Source: Shewanella intestini (lineage in GTDB: Bacteria > Pseudomonadota > Gammaproteobacteria > Enterobacterales > Shewanellaceae). Taken from it: a stretch of 64,000 nucleotides of DNA. The stretch covers positions 41,339 through 105,338 of the forward strand of contig NZ_JAAIKR010000017.1 of NCBI RefSeq assembly GCF_018221465.1, read 5' to 3'. Below the pieces are notes generated by a model. That model saw only the letters and a list, made by a program, of their open reading frames with translations. It did no database searches and was not told the DNA's origin. Positions 18,134 to 27,699 of the stretch are shown here, one piece after another (the first letter of the stretch is position 1; every line of letters begins with the position of its first letter). A program made the translations under genes and the position numbers.

Positions 18134-18247
18134 AACCTACTCCAATCGAAAAATCATAAAAATACTGGCCCAATAGTAACAGCATTCGCATATGACATAA
18201 ATAATTCATGCCACACAATCCAGCTATCTTTCGTTGCTATAGACACA

Positions 18248-18273
18248 AAAAAGCCCAGCAAATGCTGGGCTTT
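18248..18273 (-). terminator. Terminator of the VolA-type lipase gene
   Basis: An 11-base-pair hairpin (AAAGCCCAGCA / TGCTGGGCTTT, two-base loop) is followed on the leftward strand by a run of T. It lies just past the lipase stop codon and ahead of sohB. Confidence 0.88.
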
Positions 18274-18290
18274 AATCAATCGCTTAAATA

Positions 18291-20792
18291 CTAATCACAG
18301 CTTGCTAACACACCAGGGTTAGTCACCACAATTGACGCCATACCTGACGCTGCAGATTGCGCAAAACCCGTTACCTGTTGTTGCATTTCAGCGGTTGCAT
18401 AAGCCGCCATACCATCAGTGACATTTGGTATTTCACTTGGGCTCACCAATGAACTGTGATGCCCTTTGGCAAAGCGCACAGCACCAGAACCTGCCGTCGT
18501 TGTTGCCACACAATCTAGCCCTAAAGCAGTAATAAAGGGTTCTGTGCCTGATAGTGGGAAACTATCTACACGATTAGGTAATACTTGATCGCCTAAGTTA
18601 GTTTCATCACCCACTACTTCAATTAAATGAATAGGCGTTTGCGACTGCGCAAGCGACGCAGCATGGTTAATAGGGTCAGCAGAGTCAATTGCCGTTTGAA
18701 CCGCAAATGCAAAGGTGGGGATAAAGCTTTCGTACACAGCATTCACTAATGCAGTATATTCTGCAGAGCCTTGTTGATAATTTTGAGTATTCGCTTCATC
18801 AACTAACGCTTGGAACGAAGACGACGCCAGTACAGTGCTATATAACACGGGACCAAAGGTTTCGGAGCCAACAAATGAACCGGCTAATCCACCCGATGGT
18901 GCAACAAGTGATGCAGCATTAACGGCATAGGCATTTGGTAGTGCTTCACCCGTTTGAGGGTTAATTAACCCTGTATTAGCATAATTGGTGGCCATTGACC
19001 CCACAATACCACCTAAACTTAAACCTTGAATGCTGACGTTATTGGCATCAAATACAGGTGTTTCTCCCGCCGCAGCTAGATTGCTAGCTAACCCCGTCAG
19101 TAACAACCTTAGACCAAGATGATCAAGCGTAGCTTGGCGAAAATTATCACGAACGGTAAGTGTGCTAGATACGTTGACAAATACTAAAGGATTACCAGTA
19201 GCAAACTCTGCAGCTTTGCCAATAGAAGCAGCAAACTCAGGTGAAGTTGCTGACATGTCGTATATACCATCACCATTTGCATCAAATGACCGTTCACCAT
19301 GAAGCGGCATATCAATAGAGACTGTTGCCACACCTGCCGCAGCATACATACCCGCATAAGCTAATGACATTTCTTTACCGCCACCTAAACCATGCATAGC
19401 AATGGTCGTTGGCCAGCCTGCTGTTGGTAAGCTAAAAGGTAAATTATTTGCACTGGTAAATGCCTGAACTTTTGCAAGGTTTGGCAAGGTAATCAACACA
19501 TTAACTTCTTCCCAGTGTGATACTTTTGCAATGGGATTGAATTTTGTTAAATGTTTCGTCTTATCTGCAGCTGTGCCATCCTCCAGCATCCACTCATAAC
19601 CAGCTAGTAGCGCAGGGTTTGTCATAGCAGCTTGTGGGTCAATCCCTTGTGCAATTGCTTGGGCGGCAAAACTTGCATTGCTTAATGTGCCAGCTTGCAG
19701 CGCTGAAAGCACCGAGATAGGACTATCACCACGAGCCATCCAGCGACCATTTGGCGCGCTAGGAACCCCATCGATAATCGGAATAACACATTGCGCAGAA
19801 GAACAATCACCATAAATAGGCAAATTAATTTTTGCGGTATATACATCAGCAAGGTCCGAAACCACATAAGCAAGGCCATCAGCACTGGTCAGTTGAGCCA
19901 TTTGCGCAACCGTGACAATGCCACCGGCACCATTAGACATGGGGGTCGGTACTTGTGTAAATGAAGGTGTGTAGCGTGGGTCTGCGGCCATAAGCAACTT
20001 ACTTGTTTCATAAACGTCAGCAACAGATTGTGTGGTAAATAAGCCGGTATAAGTTAATGTCTCCGCGTCAACACCATGTGCCGCCGCTAATCCTTTTTCA
20101 TAACTATTTACTAACCCTTGTAAAAATAATTGATCAGGTGTTTCTAATGGTTTGGTTTCGATGTCTAATTTAAGCAGCCCGTAAGTTGAAGATGGCTCAA
20201 TAGCACGGCCTAACGAATCTTCAATTAAACGGGTTGTAGCATAAATATATGATTGATTGGGTTTGAGTGGTTTGAGAGGGATAATGGCCAAGGTTTCCCC
20301 TGCGCCTTGGGTGACAAAATCAACACCATATTGTAACTCAGCACCCACTTTACATGCCGAAACACTTAACTCAGCAGCGCATTCAGGGTCGCTTGATAGT
20401 GCACCACCGGTGGTTGCTTCAAACATACGAATCGCACCAGGCTGAGCAACTGAAGTGGCATCTAGCGTTAATGGAACACCGTTATTTTGTGCAAGTTCAA
20501 TTGTGATAGAGATAGGAGATGTCGTTGACCATCCATCAAGGGCACCAAGTGCATATTGCGGATTAATATAATCTGTCCCATCTTCACCAGGAATACTCAG
20601 CGTACCGTCAGTGGTACCATTAAAAAGTAAATCATTTGGAAGTGGCACTTCACCGGCTGCAGGATCAAATACTAACTGAGACACTGGAACAAGGGTTTCA
20701 GCATTATTTTTTGCTTTATTAAAACTATCCTCAGAACAAGCAGTTAGTCCTAACGCAGATGTTATTGCAATACCCAGAATGAGTCTTTTCAT
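18291..20792 (-). CDS. Lipoprotein lipase of the VolA/Pla-1/cef family
   Basis: An 833-residue predicted surface or periplasmic lipoprotein. The start at 20792 (MKRLILGIAITSALGLTACS) is chosen because it gives a clean lipobox (LTAC) and follows GGGGAAAAAAG; an ATG 28 codons upstream would bury the signal peptide. The alpha/beta-hydrolase core has the oxyanion segment TIAMHGLGGGKE and the nucleophile elbow IQGLSLGGIVGS, with a late histidine in AKGHHSS. A DANGDGIYD calcium-loop-like motif occurs between them. Vibrio VolA is a surface lysophospholipase that releases fatty acids from lecithin; a similar role is inferred. It lies on the opposite strand between sohB and yciK, genes that are neighbours in E. 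coli. Confidence 0.83.
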   Translation of the reverse strand: MKRLILGIAITSALGLTACSEDSFNKAKNNAETLVPVSQLVFDPAAGEVPLPNDLLFNGTTDGTLSIPGEDGTDYINPQYALGALDGWSTTSPISITIELAQNNGVPLTLDATSVAQPGAIRMFEATTGGALSSDPECAAELSVSACKVGAELQYGVDFVTQGAGETLAIIPLKPLKPNQSYIYATTRLIEDSLGRAIEPSSTYGLLKLDIETKPLETPDQLFLQGLVNSYEKGLAAAHGVDAETLTYTGLFTTQSVADVYETSKLLMAADPRYTPSFTQVPTPMSNGAGGIVTVAQMAQLTSADGLAYVVSDLADVYTAKINLPIYGDCSSAQCVIPIIDGVPSAPNGRWMARGDSPISVLSALQAGTLSNASFAAQAIAQGIDPQAAMTNPALLAGYEWMLEDGTAADKTKHLTKFNPIAKVSHWEEVNVLITLPNLAKVQAFTSANNLPFSLPTAGWPTTIAMHGLGGGKEMSLAYAGMYAAAGVATVSIDMPLHGERSFDANGDGIYDMSATSPEFAASIGKAAEFATGNPLVFVNVSSTLTVRDNFRQATLDHLGLRLLLTGLASNLAAAGETPVFDANNVSIQGLSLGGIVGSMATNYANTGLINPQTGEALPNAYAVNAASLVAPSGGLAGSFVGSETFGPVLYSTVLASSSFQALVDEANTQNYQQGSAEYTALVNAVYESFIPTFAFAVQTAIDSADPINHAASLAQSQTPIHLIEVVGDETNLGDQVLPNRVDSFPLSGTEPFITALGLDCVATTTAGSGAVRFAKGHHSSLVSPSEIPNVTDGMAAYATAEMQQQVTGFAQSAASGMASIVVTNPGVLASCD

Positions 20793-21051
20793 CTTTTTTC
20801 CCCAAATCTTGTTGTAATTGTTTTGTTTCCCCAAAAAATTGGTCACAATAGTGTTAAATGATGACCAAAAGGACATATTTTTGTCCTTAATTTATCTCAA
20901 GTTAACGTAAAATTAGCGAGTTAGCTACAAGTTTGTTACATATGAATGCCACTTCAATTTTATTTTGTCAGTCATTTGTTTAAAACAAGCGTTTGCCAGC
21001 TAAGTAAATTTAGATTTAATGGGCATTTACGCCTTTAGGAATGATTAGATC

Positions 21052-21789
21052 ATGTTGGAATTTCAAGCGACAAAAGATTTCTTAAACAACAAAACAATTC
21101 TTATTACTGGTGCAGGTGATGGGATTGGAAAAGCTGCAGCACTGAGTTTTTCACAATTTGGTGCCACTGTTATTTTATTAGGCAAAACAGTTAAAAAACT
21201 CGAAAATGTCTACGATTTAATTGTTGCACAAGGCAGCCCACAACCAGCGATTATTCCATTAGATTTAAAAGGGGCAACTGAACAACATTACATTGACATG
21301 GCGCAAACCATTGAAGAGCAATTTGGTCATTTAGACGGTGTACTTCATAACGCTTCTTTATTAGGCGCATTAGGCCCGTTTGAACATATGGATGCTCAAT
21401 CGTTAGAGGATGTGTTAAAAATCAACGTTAGCGCGCCAGCAGTGATGACCAAAGCCCTATTGCCTGTGTTACGTAAAGCCCCTAATGCCTCTATCATCTT
21501 TACTTCAAGCGGTGTTGGCAGAAAAGGCCGAGCTTACTGGGGGCCTTATGCCATTTCTAAATTTGCCACAGAAGGAATGATGCAAGTGTTAGCTGATGAA
21601 TGCGATGGCACTTCTGTGCGTGTCAACAGTATCAACCCGGGGGCAACAAGAACTGAAATGCGCGCTAAAGCCTACCCCGCAGAAGACCCATTAACATTAA
21701 AAACAGCCGAAGAAATCATACCGACATATTTATATTTAGTGGCAGATGATTCGGTTAAGGAAAATGGGCAAACCTTTAGCGCACAATAA
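21052..21789 (+). CDS. yciK: YciK family short-chain oxidoreductase
   Basis: A 245-residue classical short-chain dehydrogenase. The nucleotide motif is ILITGAGDGIGKAAA (residues 18-32), NxxN-type HNASLLG follows, and the catalytic Ser-Tyr-Lys triad is in IIFTSSGVG and YWGPYAISKFATEG. The sequence tracks E. coli YciK closely (DGVLHNA, FATEGMMQVLADE, NPGATRTEMRA). No physiological substrate is established for YciK. It is preceded by a 175-base gap and followed by a shared terminator with the convergent comEA-like gene. Confidence 0.9.
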   Translation: MLEFQATKDFLNNKTILITGAGDGIGKAAALSFSQFGATVILLGKTVKKLENVYDLIVAQGSPQPAIIPLDLKGATEQHYIDMAQTIEEQFGHLDGVLHNASLLGALGPFEHMDAQSLEDVLKINVSAPAVMTKALLPVLRKAPNASIIFTSSGVGRKGRAYWGPYAISKFATEGMMQVLADECDGTSVRVNSINPGATRTEMRAKAYPAEDPLTLKTAEEIIPTYLYLVADDSVKENGQTFSAQ

Positions 21790-21840
21790 CGGTTTGTAAA
21801 CTAAAGTCTGTGCCACGTAACAATCCGGTGCACTCAAACA

Positions 21841-21866
21841 AAAACGGAAGCAAATGCTTCCGTTTT
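21841..21866. terminator. Terminator between yciK and the comEA-like gene
   Basis: An 11-base-pair perfect hairpin (AAAACGGAAGC / GCTTCCGTTTT, loop AAAT) between convergent genes. It has T on one side and A on the other and probably works in both directions. Confidence 0.82.
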
Positions 21867-21895
21867 AATTGGTTAACGAAAAATAATATTAATAA

Positions 21896-22207
21896 TTAAA
21901 GTGCAATATTTTTCCCATTGAGTTTAATGAAGTTCTCACCAATACCAGACACCTCGGTGATCTGTTCTACCGTCTTAAATTCTCCATTTGTTTGTCGATA
22001 CTTCATAATTGCTTGCGCTTTTTTCTTACCTACACCTTTAAGTTGCTGTAATTGATCAATATTTGCTTTATTAATATTAACCATCGAAGCAACCTGTTGT
22101 TGGCTTTTCGGTGTCACATTTTGTTGAGACATACCATCAGCAGCCATTAACGGTGACGCAGCGCCCAACATACCAACAAGTAAAGTAACTAATTTAAATC
22201 GTTTCAT
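21896..22207 (-). CDS. ComEA-like helix-hairpin-helix DNA-binding protein
   Basis: A 103-residue protein with an N-terminal signal peptide (MKRFKLVTLLVGMLGAASPLMA) and a C-terminal pair of helix-hairpin-helix motifs: VNINKANIDQLQQLKGVGKK (residues 43-62) and TNGEFKTVEQITEVSGIGEN. This is the architecture of small exported ComEA homologues, which bind incoming DNA in the periplasm during natural transformation in Vibrio and others. No other competence gene is in the window, so a competence role is an inference; many gammaproteobacteria carry the gene without known competence. Confidence 0.85.
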   Translation of the reverse strand: MKRFKLVTLLVGMLGAASPLMAADGMSQQNVTPKSQQQVASMVNINKANIDQLQQLKGVGKKKAQAIMKYRQTNGEFKTVEQITEVSGIGENFIKLNGKNIAL

Positions 22208-22366
22208 TTTATTCTCCTTAAATCCTCAGCTGTAACCGGCCTTTATCCCTGTCCATGGCCAGCAATGAGTAACTTAGTTGCAGGTGATCACATATTTACT
22301 GTCAACTAAAGCCATCATAAACGTAGTCGAAGAAATTAATTTGTTCAAAAAACAGTCTGAAATGAT

Positions 22367-23431
22367 TTAGTCTTTATAGATACTTTCTTTATCCAGAGTA
22401 TTCACATTACGTTGAGAGAATGCCTTTAACTCACTTAATAGTGATTGATAGACTTGACGCAACTTAGGTCGATTATTCACCGTAAATTTAATTGGCCGAC
22501 ATAGTCTCATTGCCTGATAACCAAGTCGTGCAGTCAATAACCCACCACCTAATCCTTGACCTATTCGCACTGATAATTTACCGGTCATTTCCATCGACAT
22601 CATTTGAGTCCCTAAATCGGTGAGTACTTCTGAACTACCTGCATAAATAATATTGACAATAATTGTTCTAATTAACTTTATTCGGCTCCAATAACCCAGT
22701 TCGATGCCATACACATTGGCAATATCGGTTATCATCTTTTGATTGCGCCATAGAATTATCGCCATATCTAATGCAGCAAGCGGACTCGCCGCCAATAAAA
22801 CAGCAGATTCAGCCGCAAAGCGTCCCACAATTTTTTTAGCCAGTTCATCACGTTCAGTTAATACTAATGAATCAAATAGCGCGAGTTTTTCGGCATCATT
22901 ATGATCTTTGCTTGCACTCGCTAAATATTGTTCTTTGCCTTGTGAGTTGGGGTAAGCTTTCACCATATTATGGATAAATTTATCAGCTTCGCCTGTTTGA
23001 ACACTTTGCGATAACCGCTCACTGATTTGTTGCTGTGTTGCCACTTTTTTTAATAACGACAATTTTCGCCATTCAACAAGCGCCGCTTTTATCGCCCACG
23101 TTATAACGATAGCCATCACCACGGTATAGAAACCAAACAGCCATTGACTGGTATTAAAAGCCTCTATCAACCCAAGGGCGGTTTCGACACTCACTAATGC
23201 TAATAAGCTCAATAACATCAGCTTGGTAAATTTTGACATAGGTTTAGTGGCATTAAGAGGCTGGGCTGCAATGTGCTGATCGACTATAGAGGTTAACTGC
23301 TGCTCATTAATAAATTGATCATCGCTGAAATATTGCTGTGGTTTTACGCTTGAATCGATTCTTTCAGTCTCAGTTTTGTCTGAATGTATTTTGGTGTCTT
23401 CTTGAGCAAAGACTTGCTGTTTTTGGATCAT
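22367..23431 (-). CDS. ycjF: YcjF family membrane protein (TIGR01620/DUF697)
   Basis: A 354-residue inner-membrane protein. Two hydrophobic helices are near residues 70-115 (LMLLSLLALVSVETALGLIE and WLFGFYTVVMAIVITWAI), followed by a cytoplasmic domain of the DUF697 type with the AAMSP-like ASPLAALDMAIILWRNQKMI segment. The start at 23431 (MIQKQQVFAQ) follows GGAGAAAAG; an ATG 28 codons upstream has no such support. It follows ycjX, and this pair travels with the phage-shock operon in Enterobacteria and Vibrio. Its molecular role is unknown. Confidence 0.87.
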   Translation of the reverse strand: MIQKQQVFAQEDTKIHSDKTETERIDSSVKPQQYFSDDQFINEQQLTSIVDQHIAAQPLNATKPMSKFTKLMLLSLLALVSVETALGLIEAFNTSQWLFGFYTVVMAIVITWAIKAALVEWRKLSLLKKVATQQQISERLSQSVQTGEADKFIHNMVKAYPNSQGKEQYLASASKDHNDAEKLALFDSLVLTERDELAKKIVGRFAAESAVLLAASPLAALDMAIILWRNQKMITDIANVYGIELGYWSRIKLIRTIIVNIIYAGSSEVLTDLGTQMMSMEMTGKLSVRIGQGLGGGLLTARLGYQAMRLCRPIKFTVNNRPKLRQVYQSLLSELKAFSQRNVNTLDKESIYKD

Positions 23432-23548
23432 CTTTTCTCCTAAGACCTTAGTAATGATTAAATTAACAGTGACAAATAAATGCCATTTTAAAGACGGTAT
23501 TTCGGTATAAACCAATAGTTAACATTTAAAATAAGGTTAAGCACGTAT

Positions 23549-24994
23549 TTATGTCAGTTTGTCACCCAATAAATATTCCAGCAGATGATCTAAGCGCACA
23601 TGATCAAAATGAGCGTTATCGCCATAGTCTTCAGGCTTAGGTGGACAAAAATCAATAAATTGGAACCCTTGTTGTTGCCAAAATGCATTCTTTGGTAATT
23701 GATTGGGCACCTCTCCTGGGTAAAGCGTTAACGCCTGTTGGTTACCGTTTTCATCAGTTGCTAACCCTTTAACCACTTCTTGCTGCCCATGAGGTGTATC
23801 GACCATCCCATGCTTAGTTGCTTTAATGGCGCTAATCGCCATCGCTTCAACATCGCAACCTTCAAAACTGGCTAAGTGATGACTTTGTTTTAACATGGCG
23901 TTGAGCAATTTCAGCATATTGCCCTGTTGATCTCGAGTTACTCGGTCAACTTGGCTCGCACAAAACAGCACTTTATCAATTTTGGGCGAAAACAGTCGGC
24001 TTAACAGGCTAGATTGGCCAAATTTAAAACTTTCTAAAATATGATTAAGTGCAACGCCCATATCATTAAATTGATCATGGCCCTTATTTAATGCACTTAA
24101 ACAATTCACCAGCACGACTTGACGGTCAAACTTAGCAAAATAATGCCGATAAAAAGGCTTAACTACTTGATTCACGTATTGATCATAGCGCTGTTCTAAA
24201 ACCTTATAAGCACTGTCTGTGTGACTGTCATGCAGTTGCACATGTTGGGCTTCAGTTAAATTAAATAGCGGAAAAAATGTTAATAATGGCGTGTCTTGAT
24301 ATTCACCCGGTAATAGCATTCGCCCGGGTTGTGCATTGTAAAACCCTTGTTGCTTGACAGAGTCGATTAATAACTCCTGATACAGAGTCGCAATGTGTTT
24401 AAGTTGCTGTTCATCTGTTGCCGCGGTTAAGTTAAGTTGAAGTAAAGCATCAGAATAAGCACCATATAATGGGCTTGTTGTAAGTGAGGACTGTCGTTGC
24501 AACTGAGCGTTACACCATTGACTAAACGATTGTTTCATCATGGGTAAATCGAGCAACCACTCACCTGGGTAATCAACAATGTCAACATACAGCGTGGCGG
24601 TATCAGTTAACTTTGCCAACACTCCCTGTTCAGGCCGATATTTTATCGCTAAGCGCAATTCTGTAATATTGCACGTAGATGCTGGCCATTTTGAAGGCTG
24701 GCTTTGTAAGGATTGGGTAGCGCTTTGGTAATCAAAGCTGGCAATGTCTAGATCAGGTTGTAAGGTACGTTTCACGCCCAGTAAACGCCCTTCCCTTGCA
24801 ACTTGCCACAACGGCAACTTACCTTGATTCAAACCACTATTAAGCAATTGATTCACAAGTCCGGTTATAAATGCTGTTTTTCCCGCACCAGATAATCCGG
24901 TAACAGCAAGACGTACATGCCTGTCCGTACTGCGATTAATCAAAGATTGGGTACTTTTGGATAACTTAGCGAAGGAGCTTTCAAGCAGGCGCAT
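23549..24994 (-). CDS. ycjX: YcjX family P-loop ATPase/GTPase
   Basis: A 481-residue member of the DUF463/YcjX family. Walker A is VTGLSGAGKTAFITGLVNQL near residue 32-50, a DYPGEWLLDLP segment (near 140) resembles a Walker B/switch region, and VLFCASQVDRVTRD near residue 345 is a base-recognition-like motif. The family is stress-induced and predicted to act on membrane or envelope stress together with the Psp proteins. It starts 53 bases after pspC and is followed by ycjF, as in enteric psp loci. The nucleotide preference is not obvious from the sequence. Confidence 0.9.
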   Translation of the reverse strand: MRLLESSFAKLSKSTQSLINRSTDRHVRLAVTGLSGAGKTAFITGLVNQLLNSGLNQGKLPLWQVAREGRLLGVKRTLQPDLDIASFDYQSATQSLQSQPSKWPASTCNITELRLAIKYRPEQGVLAKLTDTATLYVDIVDYPGEWLLDLPMMKQSFSQWCNAQLQRQSSLTTSPLYGAYSDALLQLNLTAATDEQQLKHIATLYQELLIDSVKQQGFYNAQPGRMLLPGEYQDTPLLTFFPLFNLTEAQHVQLHDSHTDSAYKVLEQRYDQYVNQVVKPFYRHYFAKFDRQVVLVNCLSALNKGHDQFNDMGVALNHILESFKFGQSSLLSRLFSPKIDKVLFCASQVDRVTRDQQGNMLKLLNAMLKQSHHLASFEGCDVEAMAISAIKATKHGMVDTPHGQQEVVKGLATDENGNQQALTLYPGEVPNQLPKNAFWQQQGFQFIDFCPPKPEDYGDNAHFDHVRLDHLLEYLLGDKLT

Positions 24995-25046
24995 AATGAA
25001 CAGACCTTATACGAACAAAGGGCGGAAAAACCGCCCTGTAGAATAA

Positions 25047-25439
25047 TTAAAGATTATCAATTTGCCTTTTAAGGTCAAAATTATCGGAAGTAACATGTCG
25101 CTCTAACCTTTGTAAACGGATCTCTAGCTGACGAAAGTTTCGATTCACATCAAACAGGGCTTTTTTAGCCGGTTCTCCTGCTTGCCATACTTTCTTCTTC
25201 AATTCGATATCTTTCGCGTTATCTTTATGGTTGATAGCAGGTTTTGCATCCAAAATCATCCATAGCGCAATATAAATGATAAACACAAAACCTGATCCAC
25301 CCAGTAAAAATATAGAAACCGCTAATACTCGTACTAACCAAGTTTCAAAATTAAAGTAATCAGCAATCCCGGCACAAACCCCAGCAATCTTGCCCTTACT
25401 AGGAATGCGATAAAGGGTTCGTCCATTAGCTGTGCTCAT
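25047..25439 (-). CDS. pspC: Phage shock protein C, membrane regulator
   Basis: A 130-residue protein with the PspC domain near its N terminus (LYRIPSKGKIAGVCAGIADYFNFETWLVRV, residues 9-38), a membrane helix (about 40-63) and a cytoplasmic helical tail likely to form a coiled coil (LEIRLQRLERHV). PspC senses envelope stress with PspB and relieves PspA inhibition of PspF. The start overlaps the pspB stop by 14 bases, giving tight translational coupling. No pspD or pspE is present before ycjX. Confidence 0.93.
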   Translation of the reverse strand: MSTANGRTLYRIPSKGKIAGVCAGIADYFNFETWLVRVLAVSIFLLGGSGFVFIIYIALWMILDAKPAINHKDNAKDIELKKKVWQAGEPAKKALFDVNRNFRQLEIRLQRLERHVTSDNFDLKRQIDNL

Positions 25440-25665
25440 GTTTTGCCCTCCATTCAGGTGATTCTGTATCTAAAATATTTTCTAAGGTTTCGATCCGATT
25501 ACCCATTTTTTCAGCCTGAGCAATTAATTGGTTCAACTGTGAAAATTCTTCCTCAGTAAGTCCCTGGCTCACTTGCCGCTTGCTGCGATAATGAAGAATC
25601 AACCAAATTGGCGCCACAATTATTAGAAAAATGATAATAGGGGCAATAAGTAGATCCATATCCAT
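25426..25665 (-). CDS. pspB: Phage shock protein B
   Basis: A 79-residue single-pass inner-membrane protein: an N-terminal helix (LLIAPIIIFLIIVAPIWLIL), a short basic turn (HYRSKRQ) and a leucine-zipper-like cytoplasmic part (FSQLNQLIAQAEKMGNRIETLENIL). PspB works with PspC in stress sensing. A GAGGTGAG ribosome site precedes the ATG. It follows pspA by 16 bases. Confidence 0.92.
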   Translation of the reverse strand: MDMDLLIAPIIIFLIIVAPIWLILHYRSKRQVSQGLTEEEFSQLNQLIAQAEKMGNRIETLENILDTESPEWRAKHEHS

Positions 25666-25681
25666 AACTCACCTCGAAAAA

Positions 25682-26371
25682 TTAAGATTGTGATTTATTT
25701 TTTGCTTTAGATGTTGATTTCACTTTCGCTTTTAAAGCTTCAAGTTCATCATTAATTGAGTCTTCAGCTTCTAGGGCGGCAAATTCATCTGCAAGTGTAT
25801 TTTTGTTGCCTAAATCATAAGATTCAACTTGGGCTTCAAGTCCTTCAACACGACGTTCGTATTGTTCAAACTTTAACATTGCATCATCCATTTTGCTTGA
25901 ATCTAACTGTTTTTTCACTTCAAGGCGAGAAGTTGCAGTTTGATTACGCATGATAATGGTTTTTTGACGTGCACGAGCATCATTTAACTTATCTTGTAAT
26001 TGAGCAACTTCATCTTTTAAGCGCACAATATGCTCTTCAATGACTTGCAATTCCATTTCTAGGGTTTCAAGTAAACCAGTTGTTTTTTGTTTCTCAAGCA
26101 ACGCAGCTTTAGCTAAGTCTTCACGATCTTTTGATAAAGCCAGTTCTGCTTTAGCTTGCCAATCGATAACTTGCTCTTGTACTCGAGAAATACGACGAAG
26201 CAATTCTTTTTTTTCAGCTAATACTTTAGCGGATGTAGAACGTACCTCTACGAGTGTGTCTTCCATTTCTTGGATGATAAGGCGAACCATTTTTTCCGGA
26301 TCTTCCGCTTTATCGAGTAAAGCACTGATATTTGAATTTACGATATCTGCAAAGCGTGAAAAAATTCCCAT
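25682..26371 (-). CDS. pspA: Phage shock protein A
   Basis: A 229-residue PspA/IM30 (ESCRT-III superfamily) protein, almost wholly helical. The amphipathic N terminus MGIFSRFADIVNSNISALLD and the EDPEKMVRLIIQEMEDTLVE segment match E. coli PspA closely. It binds and inhibits PspF in the unstressed cell and forms membrane-protecting scaffolds under stress. The start at 26371 is preferred to an ATG 23 codons upstream since it gives the canonical MGIFSRF end. The C terminus is basic (KSTSKAKNKSQS). It is the first gene of the operon, behind a sigma54-type promoter. Confidence 0.96.
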   Translation of the reverse strand: MGIFSRFADIVNSNISALLDKAEDPEKMVRLIIQEMEDTLVEVRSTSAKVLAEKKELLRRISRVQEQVIDWQAKAELALSKDREDLAKAALLEKQKTTGLLETLEMELQVIEEHIVRLKDEVAQLQDKLNDARARQKTIIMRNQTATSRLEVKKQLDSSKMDDAMLKFEQYERRVEGLEAQVESYDLGNKNTLADEFAALEAEDSINDELEALKAKVKSTSKAKNKSQS

Positions 26372-26410
26372 AATATGTACCTCAGGTGTTGTTAGTGTCG
26401 ATAAAGATAA

Positions 26411-26426
26411 TACAGTTATCGTGCCA
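26411..26426 (-). promoter_or_regulatory. Sigma54-type promoter of pspABC-ycjXF
   Basis: On the leftward strand TGGCAC-GATAA-CTGTA gives the -24 element exactly and a weaker -12 element at the correct five-base spacing. It lies about 40 bases upstream of the pspA start, in the pspA-pspF divergent gap where PspF-dependent activation is expected. The GC of the -12 is replaced by GT, a deviation I also recall from the E. coli pspA promoter. Confidence 0.78.
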
Positions 26427-26545
26427 CTTTTTAGTATCACTTTAATATCAGCATCTTAGGTGATATTTGAAGTTTTTCTTTCATTTAGTCGATTAGACAA
26501 CTATTATGATTTTCACCATTTATTAGTGTAAAAGACTAACATTCT

Positions 26546-27616
26546 GTGAGTAAACGATTTCAACAAGATAATCTCATTGGCCAATCTAATGCTTTATTAG
26601 AAGTATTAGAACATGTCTCTAAAGTCGCACCACTTTCAAAACCGGTATTAATTATTGGTGAGCGTGGCACCGGGAAAGAGTTAATCGCTGAAAGGTTACA
26701 TTATTTATCAGAGAGATGGGATCAATCATTTGTAAAACTAAACTGCTCGTCTTTAAGTGAAAACTTATTAGAAAGTGAACTTTTTGGGCATGAATCGGGC
26801 GCATTTACAGGTGCAAAAGGCAAACATGAAGGACGATTTGAACGTGCCGATGGTGGCACCTTATTCCTTGATGAGTTAGCAAATACCTCTGGGTTAATCC
26901 AAGAAAAGCTGTTACGAGTAATAGAATACGGCGAATTTGAACGAGTGGGTGGCAGTAAAACCGTCCAAACAAATGTCAGGTTAATTTGCGCCGCGAATGA
27001 AGATCTACCTTCACTTGCAGAAAATGGGGAATTTCGTGCTGATTTACTCGATAGATTAGCCTTTGATGTTATTACACTTCCTCCACTTAGGTGCCGCACT
27101 GAAGACATAAAAGCCCTTGCTGAATACTTTGCCGTTAATATGGCAAGACAATTAAACCTTGAGTACTTTACAGGTTTTAGCCCTATTGCCATGGAACAGT
27201 TAATGATGCACTCATGGCCCGGAAATATTCGTGAACTAAAGAATGTTGTCGAGCGTAGCGTTTATCGCGAAGGCAGTGATGGACAAGAGATAGCTAATAT
27301 CATTTTAGATCCATTTGCTTCACCATATCGCCCAACAAAGCGGGTAAAAACGCGCGAAAGACAAGCCGAAACGCAACCTGAAATTTTAGCACCAATTTCA
27401 GTTGAAAGTACGCAGCATCAAGAGTTAGCAGCCTCGTCACAAATCACCTTCCCAATCAATTTTAAAGAATATACAGAAAGCCAAGAGGTAGAGCTTTTAC
27501 AAAAAGCATTAGCTGCAGGTCAGTATAACCAGAAGAAAACAGCGGAATTATTAGGATTAAGCTATCACCAATTACGTGGGATCTTAAAAAAATACAACCT
27601 TTTAGACAAAACCTAA
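26546..27616 (+). CDS. pspF: PspF, sigma54-dependent activator of the psp operon
   Basis: A 356-residue AAA+ enhancer-binding protein with no N-terminal receiver domain, as expected for PspF. Walker A is GERGTGKE, the sigma54-contacting loop is GAFTGA, Walker B is GGTLFLDELA (the usual D-E followed by L), and an arginine finger region lies in FRADLLDRLAF. The C-terminal Fis-type helix-turn-helix is QKKTAELLGLSYHQLRGILKKY. The start codon is GTG at 26546. It is divergent from pspA, and PspA binding would repress it. Confidence 0.94.
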   Translation: MSKRFQQDNLIGQSNALLEVLEHVSKVAPLSKPVLIIGERGTGKELIAERLHYLSERWDQSFVKLNCSSLSENLLESELFGHESGAFTGAKGKHEGRFERADGGTLFLDELANTSGLIQEKLLRVIEYGEFERVGGSKTVQTNVRLICAANEDLPSLAENGEFRADLLDRLAFDVITLPPLRCRTEDIKALAEYFAVNMARQLNLEYFTGFSPIAMEQLMMHSWPGNIRELKNVVERSVYREGSDGQEIANIILDPFASPYRPTKRVKTRERQAETQPEILAPISVESTQHQELAASSQITFPINFKEYTESQEVELLQKALAAGQYNQKKTAELLGLSYHQLRGILKKYNLLDKT

Positions 27617-27699
27617 TAAAATGGCATGTTCAGATAATTGCTCCTAAGTTCCCAACACTGTTAGAATGTTAGTCTTAACGATTATAAACTGATCCCAAC

